DNA of 64,000 bases. Origin: Thermovibrio sp. GTDB lineage: Bacteria > Aquificota > Aquificia > Desulfurobacteriales > Desulfurobacteriaceae. Below are positions 9,577-18,800 of this stretch, one piece after another. Location: the NCBI GenBank assembly GCA_015490195.1, contig WFYG01000019.1, positions 55,305 to 119,304 of the forward strand. Direction: 5' to 3'. A program made the translations under genes and the position numbers. How positions within the stretch are numbered: the first letter of the stretch is position 1; each line of letters begins with the position of its first letter. The notes below the pieces were generated by a model. It was given only the letters and a program-made list of their open reading frames with translations. It ran no database searches and was not told the DNA's origin.

Positions 9577-10526
9577 AGCTGTTCCTCCTTAAGGTGGTCG
9601 TAACCTTTTTTGGGAAGAAGTTTGCCATTTCCGTAAACTCCGCTCCCTTTCAGAACTCTTCCAATCGGTTTGAAGCCTATCTTCTGGAGCTCCCCCCTCT
9701 TTTCTTCTGGAGCTGTAATTATAACCTCATAGTCTTCTCCTCCAAAGAGGGCGAAAGAGAGAGCTCTCTCCTTTCCACAGTAGGAGATGAGGTTTTCTGA
9801 AAGGGGAACCTTTTCAAGGTCTATCTCTATCCTGACCTCCGAAGCTTCTGAAATGGTGTAGAGGTTGAAGACAAGTCCGTCGCTTACATCTGTTCCACAC
9901 TTTACACCAAGGCTAAGGGCAGCCTGTCCCTCTTTCAGCCTGGCAGTAGGGTTGAGGAATCTCTCAACAAGGTATCGGTCTGTAACTTTCCTTTTAAGAA
10001 ACTGGTCAAGTCCTCCTTTTGCGTCTCCAAAGGTTCCCGTAACGAAAACTATATCCCCCGGTTCTGCTCCACTTCTTAACATAAAGTCTGAAGGCGTTTT
10101 ACCTACGAGAGAAAGGTCAAAGAAAAGGTTTTCACTTCTAACGGTGTCTCCACCAACCAGGGAGAGGTTATAGTCTTTAAGGGCTGAGCTGACTCCCCTG
10201 TAGAACTTGTCTATCTCTTCTTCTTTAAAGCTGCTGTTTACGCCGAGAGTTATAAGGGAGAAGAGGGGAGCTCCCCCCATTGAGGCAACATCGCTTACCG
10301 AAACTGTAACAAGTTTCCTCCCAAGGAGGAAAAAGAACTCCTCTACCAGCTCTCTCCAATCGGTCAGGAAGTGGGTCTTCTCAACTAAAGCGTCGCAGGT
10401 TAAGAGGAGTTTGCCGTCTTTCACAGAGACAACTGCCGTATCGTCTCCTATACCAAGCTCTATGGAGTTCCCCCACTTTATAAAGCGGGAAATCTTCCTG
10501 ATGAGCTCAAACTCACCTAAGCTCAT
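9573..10526 (-). CDS. thiL: Thiamine-monophosphate kinase
   Basis: A 317-residue protein of the AIR-synthase/PurM-like fold. GIGDDTAV at 25-32 and the VGGDTVRS and GTDVSDGL motifs are the Mg-ATP-binding residues of ThiL. It phosphorylates thiamine monophosphate to thiamine diphosphate in the cytoplasm. It overlaps uppP by 4 nt and the upstream small lipoprotein gene by 14 nt. No other thiamine gene is nearby; a YjbQ protein, sometimes credited with thiamine-phosphate-synthase activity, lies at 57.3 kb. Confidence 0.93.
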   Translation of the reverse strand: MSLGEFELIRKISRFIKWGNSIELGIGDDTAVVSVKDGKLLLTCDALVEKTHFLTDWRELVEEFFFLLGRKLVTVSVSDVASMGGAPLFSLITLGVNSSFKEEEIDKFYRGVSSALKDYNLSLVGGDTVRSENLFFDLSLVGKTPSDFMLRSGAEPGDIVFVTGTFGDAKGGLDQFLKRKVTDRYLVERFLNPTARLKEGQAALSLGVKCGTDVSDGLVFNLYTISEASEVRIEIDLEKVPLSENLISYCGKERALSFALFGGEDYEVIITAPEEKRGELQKIGFKPIGRVLKGSGVYGNGKLLPKKGYDHLKEEQL

Positions 10527-10884
10527 CTACCCTCTCAGGTTTTAAGTAGCAGATACCGTTCCTTTCAGATACTACACCTTCTACTCTTACCCTTTTTCCT
10601 CTATCTGTAAGAGGGTTAAGGCCTCCCGTTCCTGAAAGATAGATACAGCCTGTTAAGTCTGTTAGACAAACGTCAGACCTTGTTACACCGGGATTCCTGC
10701 AAGCCGAGGGGCAGTTCCAACCTCTGTAAGTTCCCTCAACGACCACTTCCTTCCCTAAAAGGGAAGGACAGTTTTTGAGGAGTTCCCCTGTGGTTATAAG
10801 GCGAAACTTTGCTTCTCCGTTTACTCTAACGGTTCCACAGGAAGAGAAAAACAGAAGTAGTAGCAGAAAAGTTAGCCTTACCAT
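10513..10884 (-). CDS. Small lipoprotein, OB-fold-like, function unknown
   Basis: A 123-residue protein with a clear lipoprotein signal: hydrophobic MVRLTFLLLLLFF then SSC with the lipid-attachment Cys at residue 16. The mature part carries GKEVVVEGTYRGW and GKRVRVEGVVSERNG, a pattern typical of small OB-fold domains that occur as periplasmic lipoproteins. Four more Cys (about 39, 58, 62, 72) could form disulfides or bind metal. It lies just after the clostripain-type lipoprotein gene. I do not recognise a specific function. Confidence 0.7.
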   Translation of the reverse strand: MVRLTFLLLLLFFSSCGTVRVNGEAKFRLITTGELLKNCPSLLGKEVVVEGTYRGWNCPSACRNPGVTRSDVCLTDLTGCIYLSGTGGLNPLTDRGKRVRVEGVVSERNGICYLKPERVDELR

Positions 10885-10887
10885 AGT

Positions 10888-12582
10888 TTACTCCAGAGAA
10901 AGATATTCCTTCAGGAAGTTATCCCAGTAGGTTCCTGCAGCAAAAGGATTGTAATAACCGGTAACCTCCTGTCCGTTAAAGATACAGGTTCCGGGAGTTT
11001 CCATGGTATAGCAGGAGAAACCTGAGTTGTCTGCTTCTGTCCAGTTGGCGGGGAAGTAAATAGATAAACCGTGAAGGTCTCTTCCATCACTACCAGGAAT
11101 AACCACGTGATAAAGGGAGTTCATAACGCTAACGATGTCTTGAGCTGCCGGGTAACTCTCTGAAAGGGGAAAGGCGAACGTGTAGAGGTCAACATAGTAG
11201 TAGGAACAGGAAGCGTCTGACGGTGAACAGGCCACCTGCTGGGCGGAGCTTCGTGCAGATTGAAAGTCTAGAAACGTTTGAGGGTTTAAAGCCTGATAGA
11301 ACTGATTCAGGTCGGATGCTACTCGCTCAACGTCTTCTTTGCTGAAAAGCGAAAGAGTAAGGGTATAGGAACTGGTGTAGTTTGAATAGGCCTCTCTGTA
11401 GGCATCAACTATTGCTCTACCAAACTCTTCCGGCGTAGCTTCCGGATTTGAAGAAAGAAAAGAAAGGAGCTTTTGGTAGTCCCAGCCTTCTCCGGGCTCG
11501 TAGGCTTCAGAGGCCACAAAGTAATCGGCATAATCTTTAACATCGTACAGCACCTCCTCCATTCCCATCAGACACTCATCAAATCCTATAAGGCTAAATG
11601 AAATGCCTTTACTTTTTAAATCGGCAAGAGCCTGATGGAGCTGAAACATTAAGAGGTAGTCAGAACTTGTGTCATCAACGGCTGCAGAACGCATACTCCT
11701 CCAGCCGTCTCCGTGATCCCACAGGATAAGAGCCACGTTTTTAGCCGGGTACCGGCTGTAATAGGTTTCAACAAAGTTTTCAAGAGTTTTGTAGTTCCCA
11801 GAATCAACTTCACTGTTTAACGGCTGGGTTATAAGAGTTCCGGTAGCCTCGTCACTTTCAGAGATTTCATCCTCTCCGTTCTGAAAGTCGGTTAAAACTA
11901 CAAGTTTTACCTGGGGATTTATAGAGACAGAAGACATCTCCTTTAAATCCTGATAGGCATAGTCGTTAAGGCTATTATCGGCGGCCATGTAAACCAGAAC
12001 GAGCCACTGTCTGTAATTAACGTCAACGCAGTTTCCATCTGAGCAGAGTTTGACAGACCCATCAGAGGGAAGGTACTCAACAGAGTACTCATTCCCAGAG
12101 CTGTCTGAAAGGGTTACCTGAACGGTTTTACTACCAGAAACAGCATCGGCAAGTGACTCCCCGTTTAAAAGGTTTGAATTGACTACCTTGATTCCTGAGA
12201 AGTTCAAGTTCTGGAGGCTACCTGTCGCATCTCCTGCCATACCGTGGATAAACTTTGCAAGGACATCTCCTGCTTCGGAAGAGGAAGTAAGTTTAAAGGG
12301 ATTAATGATTTCCCCGTTCTGCTGAAGTGTGTAGCTCCCAACTTTAATGCTGTCTATCCAGAAGTTTAGACGAACGGGAGGAAGGTGGTCGGTTTCAAGG
12401 TAGAACCTGCCCTGAGAGTCTGTAAAGGTGCAGTTGCCAAAATCGTCACAAACTTTCATACCCTCTACGTAGCTGGAGATGAACTGTCCTGAAACTGTAA
12501 CTGTAGATCCTGTACCTCCTCCACCACCGCAGGAGAAGAGAAAAAGGAGAAAGAGAAACAGGAAAAGTTTAAGGTTTCTCAT
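10888..12582 (-). CDS. Clostripain-family (C11) cysteine protease lipoprotein
   Basis: A 564-residue predicted lipoprotein: hydrophobic leader, lipobox ending at C18, then a Gly-rich linker. Residues about 28-190 form a carboxypeptidase-regulatory-like/beta domain. The peptidase C11 domain starts at WLVLVYMAADNSLNDY (about 193) with the catalytic pair H290 in LILWDHGDGW and C337 in GFDECLMGM. It would be anchored in the outer or inner membrane and cleave extracytoplasmic proteins, usually after Arg in this family; the target is unknown. It is followed by the small OB-fold-like lipoprotein after 3 nt, so the two may be made together. Confidence 0.85.
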   Translation of the reverse strand: MRNLKLFLFLFLLFLFSCGGGGGTGSTVTVSGQFISSYVEGMKVCDDFGNCTFTDSQGRFYLETDHLPPVRLNFWIDSIKVGSYTLQQNGEIINPFKLTSSSEAGDVLAKFIHGMAGDATGSLQNLNFSGIKVVNSNLLNGESLADAVSGSKTVQVTLSDSSGNEYSVEYLPSDGSVKLCSDGNCVDVNYRQWLVLVYMAADNSLNDYAYQDLKEMSSVSINPQVKLVVLTDFQNGEDEISESDEATGTLITQPLNSEVDSGNYKTLENFVETYYSRYPAKNVALILWDHGDGWRSMRSAAVDDTSSDYLLMFQLHQALADLKSKGISFSLIGFDECLMGMEEVLYDVKDYADYFVASEAYEPGEGWDYQKLLSFLSSNPEATPEEFGRAIVDAYREAYSNYTSSYTLTLSLFSKEDVERVASDLNQFYQALNPQTFLDFQSARSSAQQVACSPSDASCSYYYVDLYTFAFPLSESYPAAQDIVSVMNSLYHVVIPGSDGRDLHGLSIYFPANWTEADNSGFSCYTMETPGTCIFNGQEVTGYYNPFAAGTYWDNFLKEYLSLE

Positions 12583-12599
12583 TAGCTATCCTCCAGGCG

Positions 12600-14312
12600 T
12601 TAACATGTGCAGATAGTCTGGAGCTTTCCCTTAAAATCTTTAAGGTCTACGCCAAACTCTATAACTCCTTCTTTTGATCCTTGACGGAAAATAGTAATTC
12701 CCTTCAAATTTAACTTATAACCGAGAAGGAAAACTTTCTTAACGTCTTCAACCGTTGCTGTCTCTCTCATGTTTACAGTTTTAGAGACTGCGTTGTCGGT
12801 GTGTTTCTGGAAGGTTGCCTGAACCTTTACGTGCCACTCCGGAGAAATGTCTAAAGCAGTTACGAAGATCTTTTTCACCTCTTCGGGAATGCCGGGAACA
12901 GTTTGAATGCTTCCAGTTTTAAGAACTTCTAAAAGTTGCTCCTCCGAAAGGATGTTCCCTGCGTACTTTAAAAAGAGCGGTTCAACGTAAACTACAGGCT
13001 TTCCTCCCAGAATTCTCTTTACGTAGGCTACGGCAAAGAGTGGCTCTATACTTGGAGTGGTTCCGGCTATCATGCTTATCGTTCCCGTTGGAGCAATGCT
13101 TGTTCTCGTAGCATTTCTTACTCTCTTTCCTCTATAGATGCTCTTCTCTATGTTTGGGAAACTTCCCTTCTCTTCTGCCAGCTTAACCGAAGTTTCAAAG
13201 GCTTTTCTGTTTATAAAGGCCATAAGGCGGTCTGCGAGTTTAAGAGCTTCCTCTGAGTTGTAGGGAATTTTGAGTTTAAAGAGGAGCTCCGCCCAGCCCA
13301 TAACTCCAAGGCCGATTTTTCTGTTACCCTTAGCCATTCTCTCTATTCGCTCATCGGGATACCTGTTGACGTCTATAACGCAGTCTAAGAATCTGACGGC
13401 TGTTTCAACGGTTTCTCCAAGCCTTTCCCAATCAACAGAGCCGTTTTTCTCAAAGTGGGAAAGGTTAATAGAACCAAGATTGCACTCCTCGTAGGGAAGG
13501 AGTGGAACTTCGCCACAGGGGTTGGTGGCCTCTATCTTCCCTAACTGAGGAGTAGGGTTGTGGCGGTTTATCTCATCTATGTAGAGAATTCCCGGGTCGC
13601 CACACTTCCAGGCCGACTCTGCCATGAGATCAAAGAGTTCCTGTGCCTTTAACTTCTTCCAAACTTTTCCGTCTCTCGGGTTTACAAGCTCTACGTCTCC
13701 TCCGGTCTTCAGCTTTTCAAAGAAGGCGTCTTCACAGGCAACCGAGATGTTGAAGTTCTGAAAGCTCTTTTTATCAAGCTTGGCAGTTATAAACCCCTCA
13801 ACGTCTGGGTGGTTGTAGGAGAGGACTCCCATATTGGCCCCTCTCCTTTTTCCACCCTGTTTTATGGAATCGGTTGTACAGTCAAAAACCCTCATGAAAG
13901 AGACGGGACCGGAGGCCTTTCCGTTTGTGGTTCGGACGATGTCACCCTTCGGCCGCAGGTGAGAGAAGGAGAAACCTGTTCCTCCTCCTGTTTTCTGAAT
14001 CTTTGCCATGAGGGAGAGGGTGTCAAAGATGGCCTCTATGGAGTCTTCAACAGGGAGAACGAAGCAGGCTGCAAGCTGACCAAGCTCTGTTCCGGCGTTC
14101 ATAAGAGTGGGAGAGTTGGGGAGGAAGTCAAGGTTTACCATAACAGAATGGAACTTTTCTTCCCACTCCCTGACCTTTGAGACGGGACCGTAGAGGAGCT
14201 CCGCTTGAGCTACCCCCCTTGCAACCCTTTCAAAGAGCTCCTCTGGCGTCTCCCCCGGCCTCAGGTAGCGGGCTTTCAGTATCTCTAAAGCGGTTTGGCT
14301 GAGCTTTGGCAT
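12600..14312 (-). CDS. nrdJ: Adenosylcobalamin-dependent (class II) ribonucleotide reductase
   Basis: A 570-residue alpha-barrel reductase converting ribonucleotides to deoxyribonucleotides using a B12-derived radical. C83 (QLAACFVLP), the NPCGE motif with C266 and E268, and C277 are in the expected positions of the active site; the protein ends CTC at 568-570, the likely shuttling thiol pair. The ATP-cone regulatory domain common in other reductases is absent at the N-terminus and the size is near the short end for the family. No small subunit gene is present, consistent with class II. The start shares one base with the fabD stop. Confidence 0.92.
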   Translation of the reverse strand: MPKLSQTALEILKARYLRPGETPEELFERVARGVAQAELLYGPVSKVREWEEKFHSVMVNLDFLPNSPTLMNAGTELGQLAACFVLPVEDSIEAIFDTLSLMAKIQKTGGGTGFSFSHLRPKGDIVRTTNGKASGPVSFMRVFDCTTDSIKQGGKRRGANMGVLSYNHPDVEGFITAKLDKKSFQNFNISVACEDAFFEKLKTGGDVELVNPRDGKVWKKLKAQELFDLMAESAWKCGDPGILYIDEINRHNPTPQLGKIEATNPCGEVPLLPYEECNLGSINLSHFEKNGSVDWERLGETVETAVRFLDCVIDVNRYPDERIERMAKGNRKIGLGVMGWAELLFKLKIPYNSEEALKLADRLMAFINRKAFETSVKLAEEKGSFPNIEKSIYRGKRVRNATRTSIAPTGTISMIAGTTPSIEPLFAVAYVKRILGGKPVVYVEPLFLKYAGNILSEEQLLEVLKTGSIQTVPGIPEEVKKIFVTALDISPEWHVKVQATFQKHTDNAVSKTVNMRETATVEDVKKVFLLGYKLNLKGITIFRQGSKEGVIEFGVDLKDFKGKLQTICTC

Positions 14313-15244
14313 TAAGAGAGCTCCCCTATCAACTTCTCAATATCCTTAGGTTTTTCCACGCTCAGAACCTTTATATTCCTATCAATCTTCCTGATAAGAC
14401 CCCTTAAGACGTTCTTAGGGCCGATCTCGTAGACTCTGTCAATCCCCATTTCGGAAAGCTTTCTCACGTCTTCAACCCACCTTACAGGTGAGAAGACCTG
14501 CCTGTAGAAAGAGTCTTTTATCTCTTCAGGGTCTTTTATCAGTTTAACGTCTGCGTTGTTGAGGATTGGGACTTCCGCTTCCTTAAAAGCCATTTCCTCC
14601 ATCAGCTCCCTTAGCCTCTCTGCAGCGGGTTTCATAAGCTCTGAGTGAAAAGGAGCTGAAACGGCAAGCCTGACAATCCTTTTTGCACCTGATTCCCTGA
14701 GCTTACCCTCGGCCTCTTCAAGGGCTTTTATTTCTCCTGAAATTACGGTCTGTTCGGGGGTGTTGTAGTTGGCAACCTGAACAAAACCGCTCTCTACAGT
14801 TTTCAGAACCCTGTCTACCACTTCAGCAGGAATTCCTATAACTGCAGTCATTCCTCCCACGCCGGGAGGAACGGCCTCCTGCATAAACTCCCCTCTCTTC
14901 CTTACGAGGAGAGCTCCCTCTGAAACGGAAAAAACTTTTGAAGCGCCGGCTGCCGAGAACTCACCGAGCGAATGGCCTGCAACAACTACGGGCTTCTCCT
15001 TGATACCAGCGTTTTCAACAACTTTCAAAACGGCCATACTGACGGTAAAGATGGCCGGCTGAGCATTGTAGGTAAGGGTGAGCTCTTCCTCTGAGGAGTC
15101 AAAACAGAGTTTTTTAACATCAATTCCTGCTCCCTCTGACGCCTCTTCAAAAACCTCTCTGGCCTCGGGGAAGGCTTCGTAAACTTCCTTTCCCATTCCT
15201 GGATACTGGGAACCCTGACCGGGGAAAACAAAAGCTACAGCCAT
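14312..15244 (-). CDS. fabD: Malonyl-CoA:ACP transacylase
   Basis: A 310-residue acyltransferase. FVFPGQGSQYPGMG is at the N-terminus, the catalytic Ser is S92 in GHSLGEFSAAG, and the Arg/His residues appear in the usual places (KRGEFMQ; SAPFHSELM). It loads malonate onto acyl carrier protein for fatty-acid synthesis. It is the first gene of the minus-strand run that continues into nrdJ; the other fab genes are not in the window. Confidence 0.95.
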   Translation of the reverse strand: MAVAFVFPGQGSQYPGMGKEVYEAFPEAREVFEEASEGAGIDVKKLCFDSSEEELTLTYNAQPAIFTVSMAVLKVVENAGIKEKPVVVAGHSLGEFSAAGASKVFSVSEGALLVRKRGEFMQEAVPPGVGGMTAVIGIPAEVVDRVLKTVESGFVQVANYNTPEQTVISGEIKALEEAEGKLRESGAKRIVRLAVSAPFHSELMKPAAERLRELMEEMAFKEAEVPILNNADVKLIKDPEEIKDSFYRQVFSPVRWVEDVRKLSEMGIDRVYEIGPKNVLRGLIRKIDRNIKVLSVEKPKDIEKLIGELS

Positions 15245-15352
15245 ACCACCTCCGCTTTAGAGTTGTTACTTAGATATTAACATTCTGCCGTTTTCAGGTA
15301 CTTTTACTTAATAAGGAATTTAGCATAGTAATTATTAAGATTTAATCTGTGA

Positions 15353-15358
15353 TATAAT
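15353..15358 (+). promoter_or_regulatory. Extended -10 promoter candidate
   Basis: TGTGATATAAT ends at 15358: a perfect TATAAT preceded by TGTG, the extended -10 form. No good -35 hexamer is visible 17 nt upstream (ATTATT). It lies 34 nt before the TTG of the small HTH gene and faces it. A separate minus-strand promoter for fabD must lie in the same 147-nt divergent gap but is not clear by eye. Confidence 0.5.
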
Positions 15359-15391
15359 AGGTTTAATTACAAATTCGCAAGGAGGGGTGAA

Positions 15392-15682
15392 TTGAGAAAT
15401 CCTATCTGTCTGGACAGTTCCTCTCTGGAGTTCATAAAGAGTGAAATTTCTAAAACAGCAGAACTGAAGGAGAAAAGAAAACTGGCAACAAGACTTTATC
15501 AGCTAACGGATCTCTCTATAACTCAGATAGCCGAACTGGTGGGAATTGACAAAGGAGTACTTGAGAGGGAACTCTCCTCAATTCACAGAAATCCCCTTAA
15601 AGTGAGATACAGACTTCAGGAAAGGAATTCAAAGGCGGAGCAACTCTTAAGTCAGATTGAGAAGAACCTAAAGTCAATTTAG
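15392..15682 (+). CDS. Small helix-turn-helix protein, function unknown
   Basis: A 96-residue soluble protein starting at TTG, supported by AAGGAGGGG 6 nt upstream and the extended -10 element further up. Residues about 48-68 (LSITQIAELVGIDKGVLEREL) look like a recognition HTH of the sigma-region-4 or MerR-like type. The rest is charged and helical with a coiled-coil-like C-terminus. It is one of the few plus-strand genes in the first 33 kb, and a 32-aa membrane peptide follows 8 nt later. I do not recognise a named family. Confidence 0.6.
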   Translation: MRNPICLDSSSLEFIKSEISKTAELKEKRKLATRLYQLTDLSITQIAELVGIDKGVLERELSSIHRNPLKVRYRLQERNSKAEQLLSQIEKNLKSI

Positions 15683-15690
15683 GGAATCAG

Positions 15691-15789
15691 ATGACAGTAG
15701 AGAGTGTTATCTCTTTCCTAAGGGCAGCAACGCTTATCGTTATCTTCGGACTGGCCGTTTGGGCTGTTTATGTTGAGAAGTTTCAGTAG
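15691..15789 (+). CDS. 32-aa single-span membrane peptide
   Basis: ATG at 15691, 32 codons, stop TAG at 15787. Residues about 6-26 (VISFLRAATLIVIFGLAVWAV) form one membrane helix followed by YVEKFQ. It lies 8 nt after the HTH gene and overlaps the end of the convergent ROK kinase gene by 7 nt. The shape, with a helix ending in Trp-Ala-Val-Tyr, recalls CcoQ-type oxidase accessory peptides, but no oxidase gene is adjacent, so this is only a resemblance. Confidence 0.45.
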   Translation: MTVESVISFLRAATLIVIFGLAVWAVYVEKFQ

Positions 15790-16637
15790 GTTAGAGAGAA
15801 GAGGAGAGCTCCGAGGGCTCCACTGAACTCCCCAAGGGTGGCGAGTTTAAGGGAGAAGTCTTTAGCCGGCTGGGGGAATGAGAGTTCTTTGGTTCTCCTC
15901 TCAACGGTCTCTATGAGCTGGGGGTAGTGGACGGGAATTCCTCCTGCCAGCGCAACAACTTGAGGGTTAAAGAGATGGAGCAGGTTCATAAGACCGAGAG
16001 AAAGGTAGGAGGCCATTCCAGCAAGGGCTCTTATCGCTGCCTCCTCTCCATCCTTTGCTCTTTCTATCACCTCAAATGAGGAAACACTCTCTCCAGTCTC
16101 CATGTGGTAAAACCGCTCAAGACCATAAGAGGAAACGTAAGCCTCAAGACAACCTCTCCTGCTACAGTGGCAAAGCCAGCCGTTCCTTTCAACGACCATG
16201 TGTCCCACTTCCATTGCTGAGCCTGAAGCTCCAAGGAGGGGTTTTCCGTTAACAACGGCTCCACCTCCAAGGCCTGTTCCCAGGGTAAGGCAGATGAAGG
16301 GAGAGCTCCCCTTCCCGACGCCGAGCCAATACTCCCCGTAAGCTGCCGCCGTTGCGTCGTTAACTATAAGGGTTTCTACACCTGTTCTTCTCTCTACCTC
16401 CCGTTTCAGGTGAAGCCCTTTCAGAAAGGTAAGGTTTGGGGAGTCTGTTACCACTCCCTCTACCGTGTTAACAAGTCCTGCAACGGCAATTCCTACCTTT
16501 TCAGGTTTCAATTTTAGAACTGTTGAGGAGATGAGGGAGAGGAGCTCCCCGGCCGTTTCAGGAGTCCTCTCCTTCCATCTCCTCTCTCCGTCTGTGAACT
16601 TTACAAAAGTTCCGCCTATGTCAATCCCTAAGTTCAA
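15783..16637 (-). CDS. ROK-family sugar kinase, probable glucokinase
   Basis: A 284-residue ROK kinase. The phosphate loop DIGGT is at 6-10, the catalytic Asp is D94 in VNDATAA, and the ROK Zn site is complete: H146 in EVGHMV and C156, C158, C163 in CHCSRRGC. It would phosphorylate glucose (or another hexose such as N-acetylmannosamine) with ATP. Lying last in the alpha-glucan operon, 4 nt overlapped with the GH57 branching enzyme, it most plausibly returns free glucose from glycogen breakdown to glucose-6-phosphate. Confidence 0.85.
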   Translation of the reverse strand: MNLGIDIGGTFVKFTDGERRWKERTPETAGELLSLISSTVLKLKPEKVGIAVAGLVNTVEGVVTDSPNLTFLKGLHLKREVERRTGVETLIVNDATAAAYGEYWLGVGKGSSPFICLTLGTGLGGGAVVNGKPLLGASGSAMEVGHMVVERNGWLCHCSRRGCLEAYVSSYGLERFYHMETGESVSSFEVIERAKDGEEAAIRALAGMASYLSLGLMNLLHLFNPQVVALAGGIPVHYPQLIETVERRTKELSFPQPAKDFSLKLATLGEFSGALGALLFSLTY

Positions 16638-18214
16638 CCCCAGTCCTCCCAGAAGTTAAGCTCCTGAAAGATTGAGTTTTTCTCTTCCATTTCTTTGAGC
16701 TTTCTGTAGTCTGTTCTACCGGTTTCAACCATTTTAAGGAGAAGTGAGAAGTTGTTTATATGTTCCCTTAACCTCCTCTTTGCGTAGGCGGAGGCCGTTT
16801 GAGTAGTTATGAGGAAAGGCCAGTCGGAGCTCTGGGCTAAGAGGAGCTCCCTGAGCATCTGGTTGAGAAGACGGGTATTCTCAGGAGTTCTCTCAACCTC
16901 TGACTTCAGCCTGTTGAGAGTCTTTGCCATTCCCGTAAGGTGATAGTAGATCCAGTCGTTCTTTCCGTTTACCCACACGTCAAAGTAACCTCTGTCTCCC
17001 CACGACGAAACGGCAGGCTGGGTTTCTGGATTTTCCGGGTAAACTTCAAGGTACTCCCTTAAGAGAACGGGCTTCACAACACCGTATGTTTCAAAGTCTT
17101 TAAAGAGGTTGTAGAGGAACTCGGGCCCTTCAAACCACCAGTGGCCGAAGAGCTCCGCGTCAAAAGGAGCAACGATTAAAGGCTCCCTCCCGAGAACATC
17201 TTTCAGATATTCAGACTGTTTATCACGGCAGAAGTGAAAGTGATCTGCGTGGACTTTCGCCCTCTCAAGGGCTTTTTCCCTGTCGTAGGGCTCTTTAGCT
17301 CCAAGGTCAACCTCTCCTGTAACTCTGTAGTACTTGATTCCCGTGTAGGTTCTTGATCCGTCGGGGTTAATGTAAGGTTTAACATATTCAAGGGGAAGGT
17401 CAAAACCGACGTCCCTATAGAAATCCCTGTACCAGGGGTCGCCGGGGTAACCCTCTTTGGAGCTCCACACCTGTTTTGAAGACTCCGGATCTCTTGCAAG
17501 GGCTACCCTCCCAAACGGGGTGTAGATGGGGGAGTAGACGCCGAACTCTGGAAAGGGCTTTCCGTAGAGCAGTCCGTGGGAGTCAAGGAGGAAAAACTCT
17601 ATGCCGAACTCCTTAAGGAACTTCTCAACCCCCGGGTAGTAGCCACACTCTGGAAGCCATATCCCCTTTGGTTTTTTACCGAAGTGTTTTCTGTAGTTCT
17701 TAACCGCAACTTTTATCTGCGTCCTTACCGCCTCTTCAACCCCCTGAAGCGCTGAGAGAAGGCCGTGGGTGGCTCCACAGGTCGCTATCTCTAAGTAACC
17801 CGCAGACTCAAGCTGAGAGTAGGCCCTGAGAAGGTCTCCGCCGAGCCGGAAGTAAAAGTCCCTTATGGACTTAAACCTCTCGTTGTAGAATCGGGCAAGT
17901 TTGTTGAACGTGGGGTTACCTTTCGTCCTCTCTATCTCTTTCTCTGTTAGCTCAACTGTTCTGTTCAGGTACTCCTCAAATTTCCTGTGAAGGAGAGAAT
18001 CTCTCAGCATTTCACAGAGAGGAGGGGTGAGAGAGAGGGTCACTCTGAAGTTTATCCCTTCCTCTACCAGGGAGTAGAAGGTTTTAAGCAGGGGAACGTA
18101 GGTCTCTGAAATGGCCTCAAAGAGCCAGTGCTCCTCGTGGAAGTAGCTGTACTCCGGGTGTTTCACAAAAGGGAGATGGTGGTGGAGGAAGAGGGAGAAG
18201 TAGCCTTTAACCAT
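16634..18214 (-). CDS. GH57 1,4-alpha-glucan branching enzyme
   Basis: A 526-residue GH57 protein with the DUF1957 C-terminal helical domain. The start GYFSLFLHHHLPFVKHPEY is the family signature. The nucleophile is E189 in GIWLPECGYYPG and the acid/base is D352 in FDAELFGHWW. ATCGATHGLL (about 145-154) is also typical. It introduces alpha-1,6 branches into glycogen, replacing GH13 GlgB in many thermophiles. It overlaps the DUF4912 gene by 8 nt and the kinase by 4 nt. Confidence 0.92.
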   Translation of the reverse strand: MVKGYFSLFLHHHLPFVKHPEYSYFHEEHWLFEAISETYVPLLKTFYSLVEEGINFRVTLSLTPPLCEMLRDSLLHRKFEEYLNRTVELTEKEIERTKGNPTFNKLARFYNERFKSIRDFYFRLGGDLLRAYSQLESAGYLEIATCGATHGLLSALQGVEEAVRTQIKVAVKNYRKHFGKKPKGIWLPECGYYPGVEKFLKEFGIEFFLLDSHGLLYGKPFPEFGVYSPIYTPFGRVALARDPESSKQVWSSKEGYPGDPWYRDFYRDVGFDLPLEYVKPYINPDGSRTYTGIKYYRVTGEVDLGAKEPYDREKALERAKVHADHFHFCRDKQSEYLKDVLGREPLIVAPFDAELFGHWWFEGPEFLYNLFKDFETYGVVKPVLLREYLEVYPENPETQPAVSSWGDRGYFDVWVNGKNDWIYYHLTGMAKTLNRLKSEVERTPENTRLLNQMLRELLLAQSSDWPFLITTQTASAYAKRRLREHINNFSLLLKMVETGRTDYRKLKEMEEKNSIFQELNFWEDWG

Positions 18215-18800
18215 TCTCCCCTCCGTAACCTATCCTCTCTTCCTCTTTAGAGGGAACCGGCAAGGCCAAACGAGAAAGGAGGGAAGCTCTTTCCGGTATC
18301 TCAAGGAATACCTCGTCTGAAGGGGCAACTATTGGGTTTGACCTGAGAACTTTCCCATCAACAACGAGCTCGGCCTCAATCTTTTTAAAGGGAGCTCTCA
18401 GGTGGACGTAGAACCTGCGCCAACTGAGGTTAACCGGAAATTCAAGGACGGGAGTTCCCTCAACGTAAACCCTCAAAATTCCCTCATTCCCCTCAGTATT
18501 CCAGACTGCCAAGGAAAGTTCCGGGTTAACGGGAATCAAGGTTATGAACTCCTCCCTGTAGGTAGGAAGTGGCGTATCCTCTTCAGTTTTCTCCGGAAAG
18601 GGTTCAGAAGGTACGATGTTACTGGTAATTGGCTCCTCTACAGAGGCCTTCTCAACAAGGAGGAGTTCCCTCTTTAGTGCCTCAAGGAGCTCCCTCTTCC
18701 TCATCTTCCCTCTACCTTTAAGGTCTATCTCTTTCGCAATCTGGTAGAGCTCCCTCTTGGTCATTCTCTCAAGCTCTTCAAGTGTTATCTGAATTCCCAT
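18207..18800 (-). CDS. DUF4912 protein with Rho-N-like domain
   Basis: A 197-residue protein. Residues about 5-47 ([20 protein letters not shown]...) form a Rho N-terminal/SAP-like helical domain. Residues about 90-185 match DUF4912, with [14 protein letters not shown] and the late [14 protein letters not shown]. No catalytic residues are evident. It sits between the branching enzyme and glycogen synthase genes, overlapping both (8 and 16 nt), so it may organise, regulate or bind glycogen, or post-transcriptionally control the operon through its nucleic-acid-binding-like domain. The function is not known to me. Confidence 0.8.
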   Translation of the reverse strand: MGIQITLEELERMTKRELYQIAKEIDLKGRGKMRKRELLEALKRELLLVEKASVEEPITSNIVPSEPFPEKTEEDTPLPTYREEFITLIPVNPELSLAVWNTEGNEGILRVYVEGTPVLEFPVNLSWRRFYVHLRAPFKKIEAELVVDGKVLRSNPIVAPSDEVFLEIPERASLLSRLALPVPSKEEERIGYGGENG

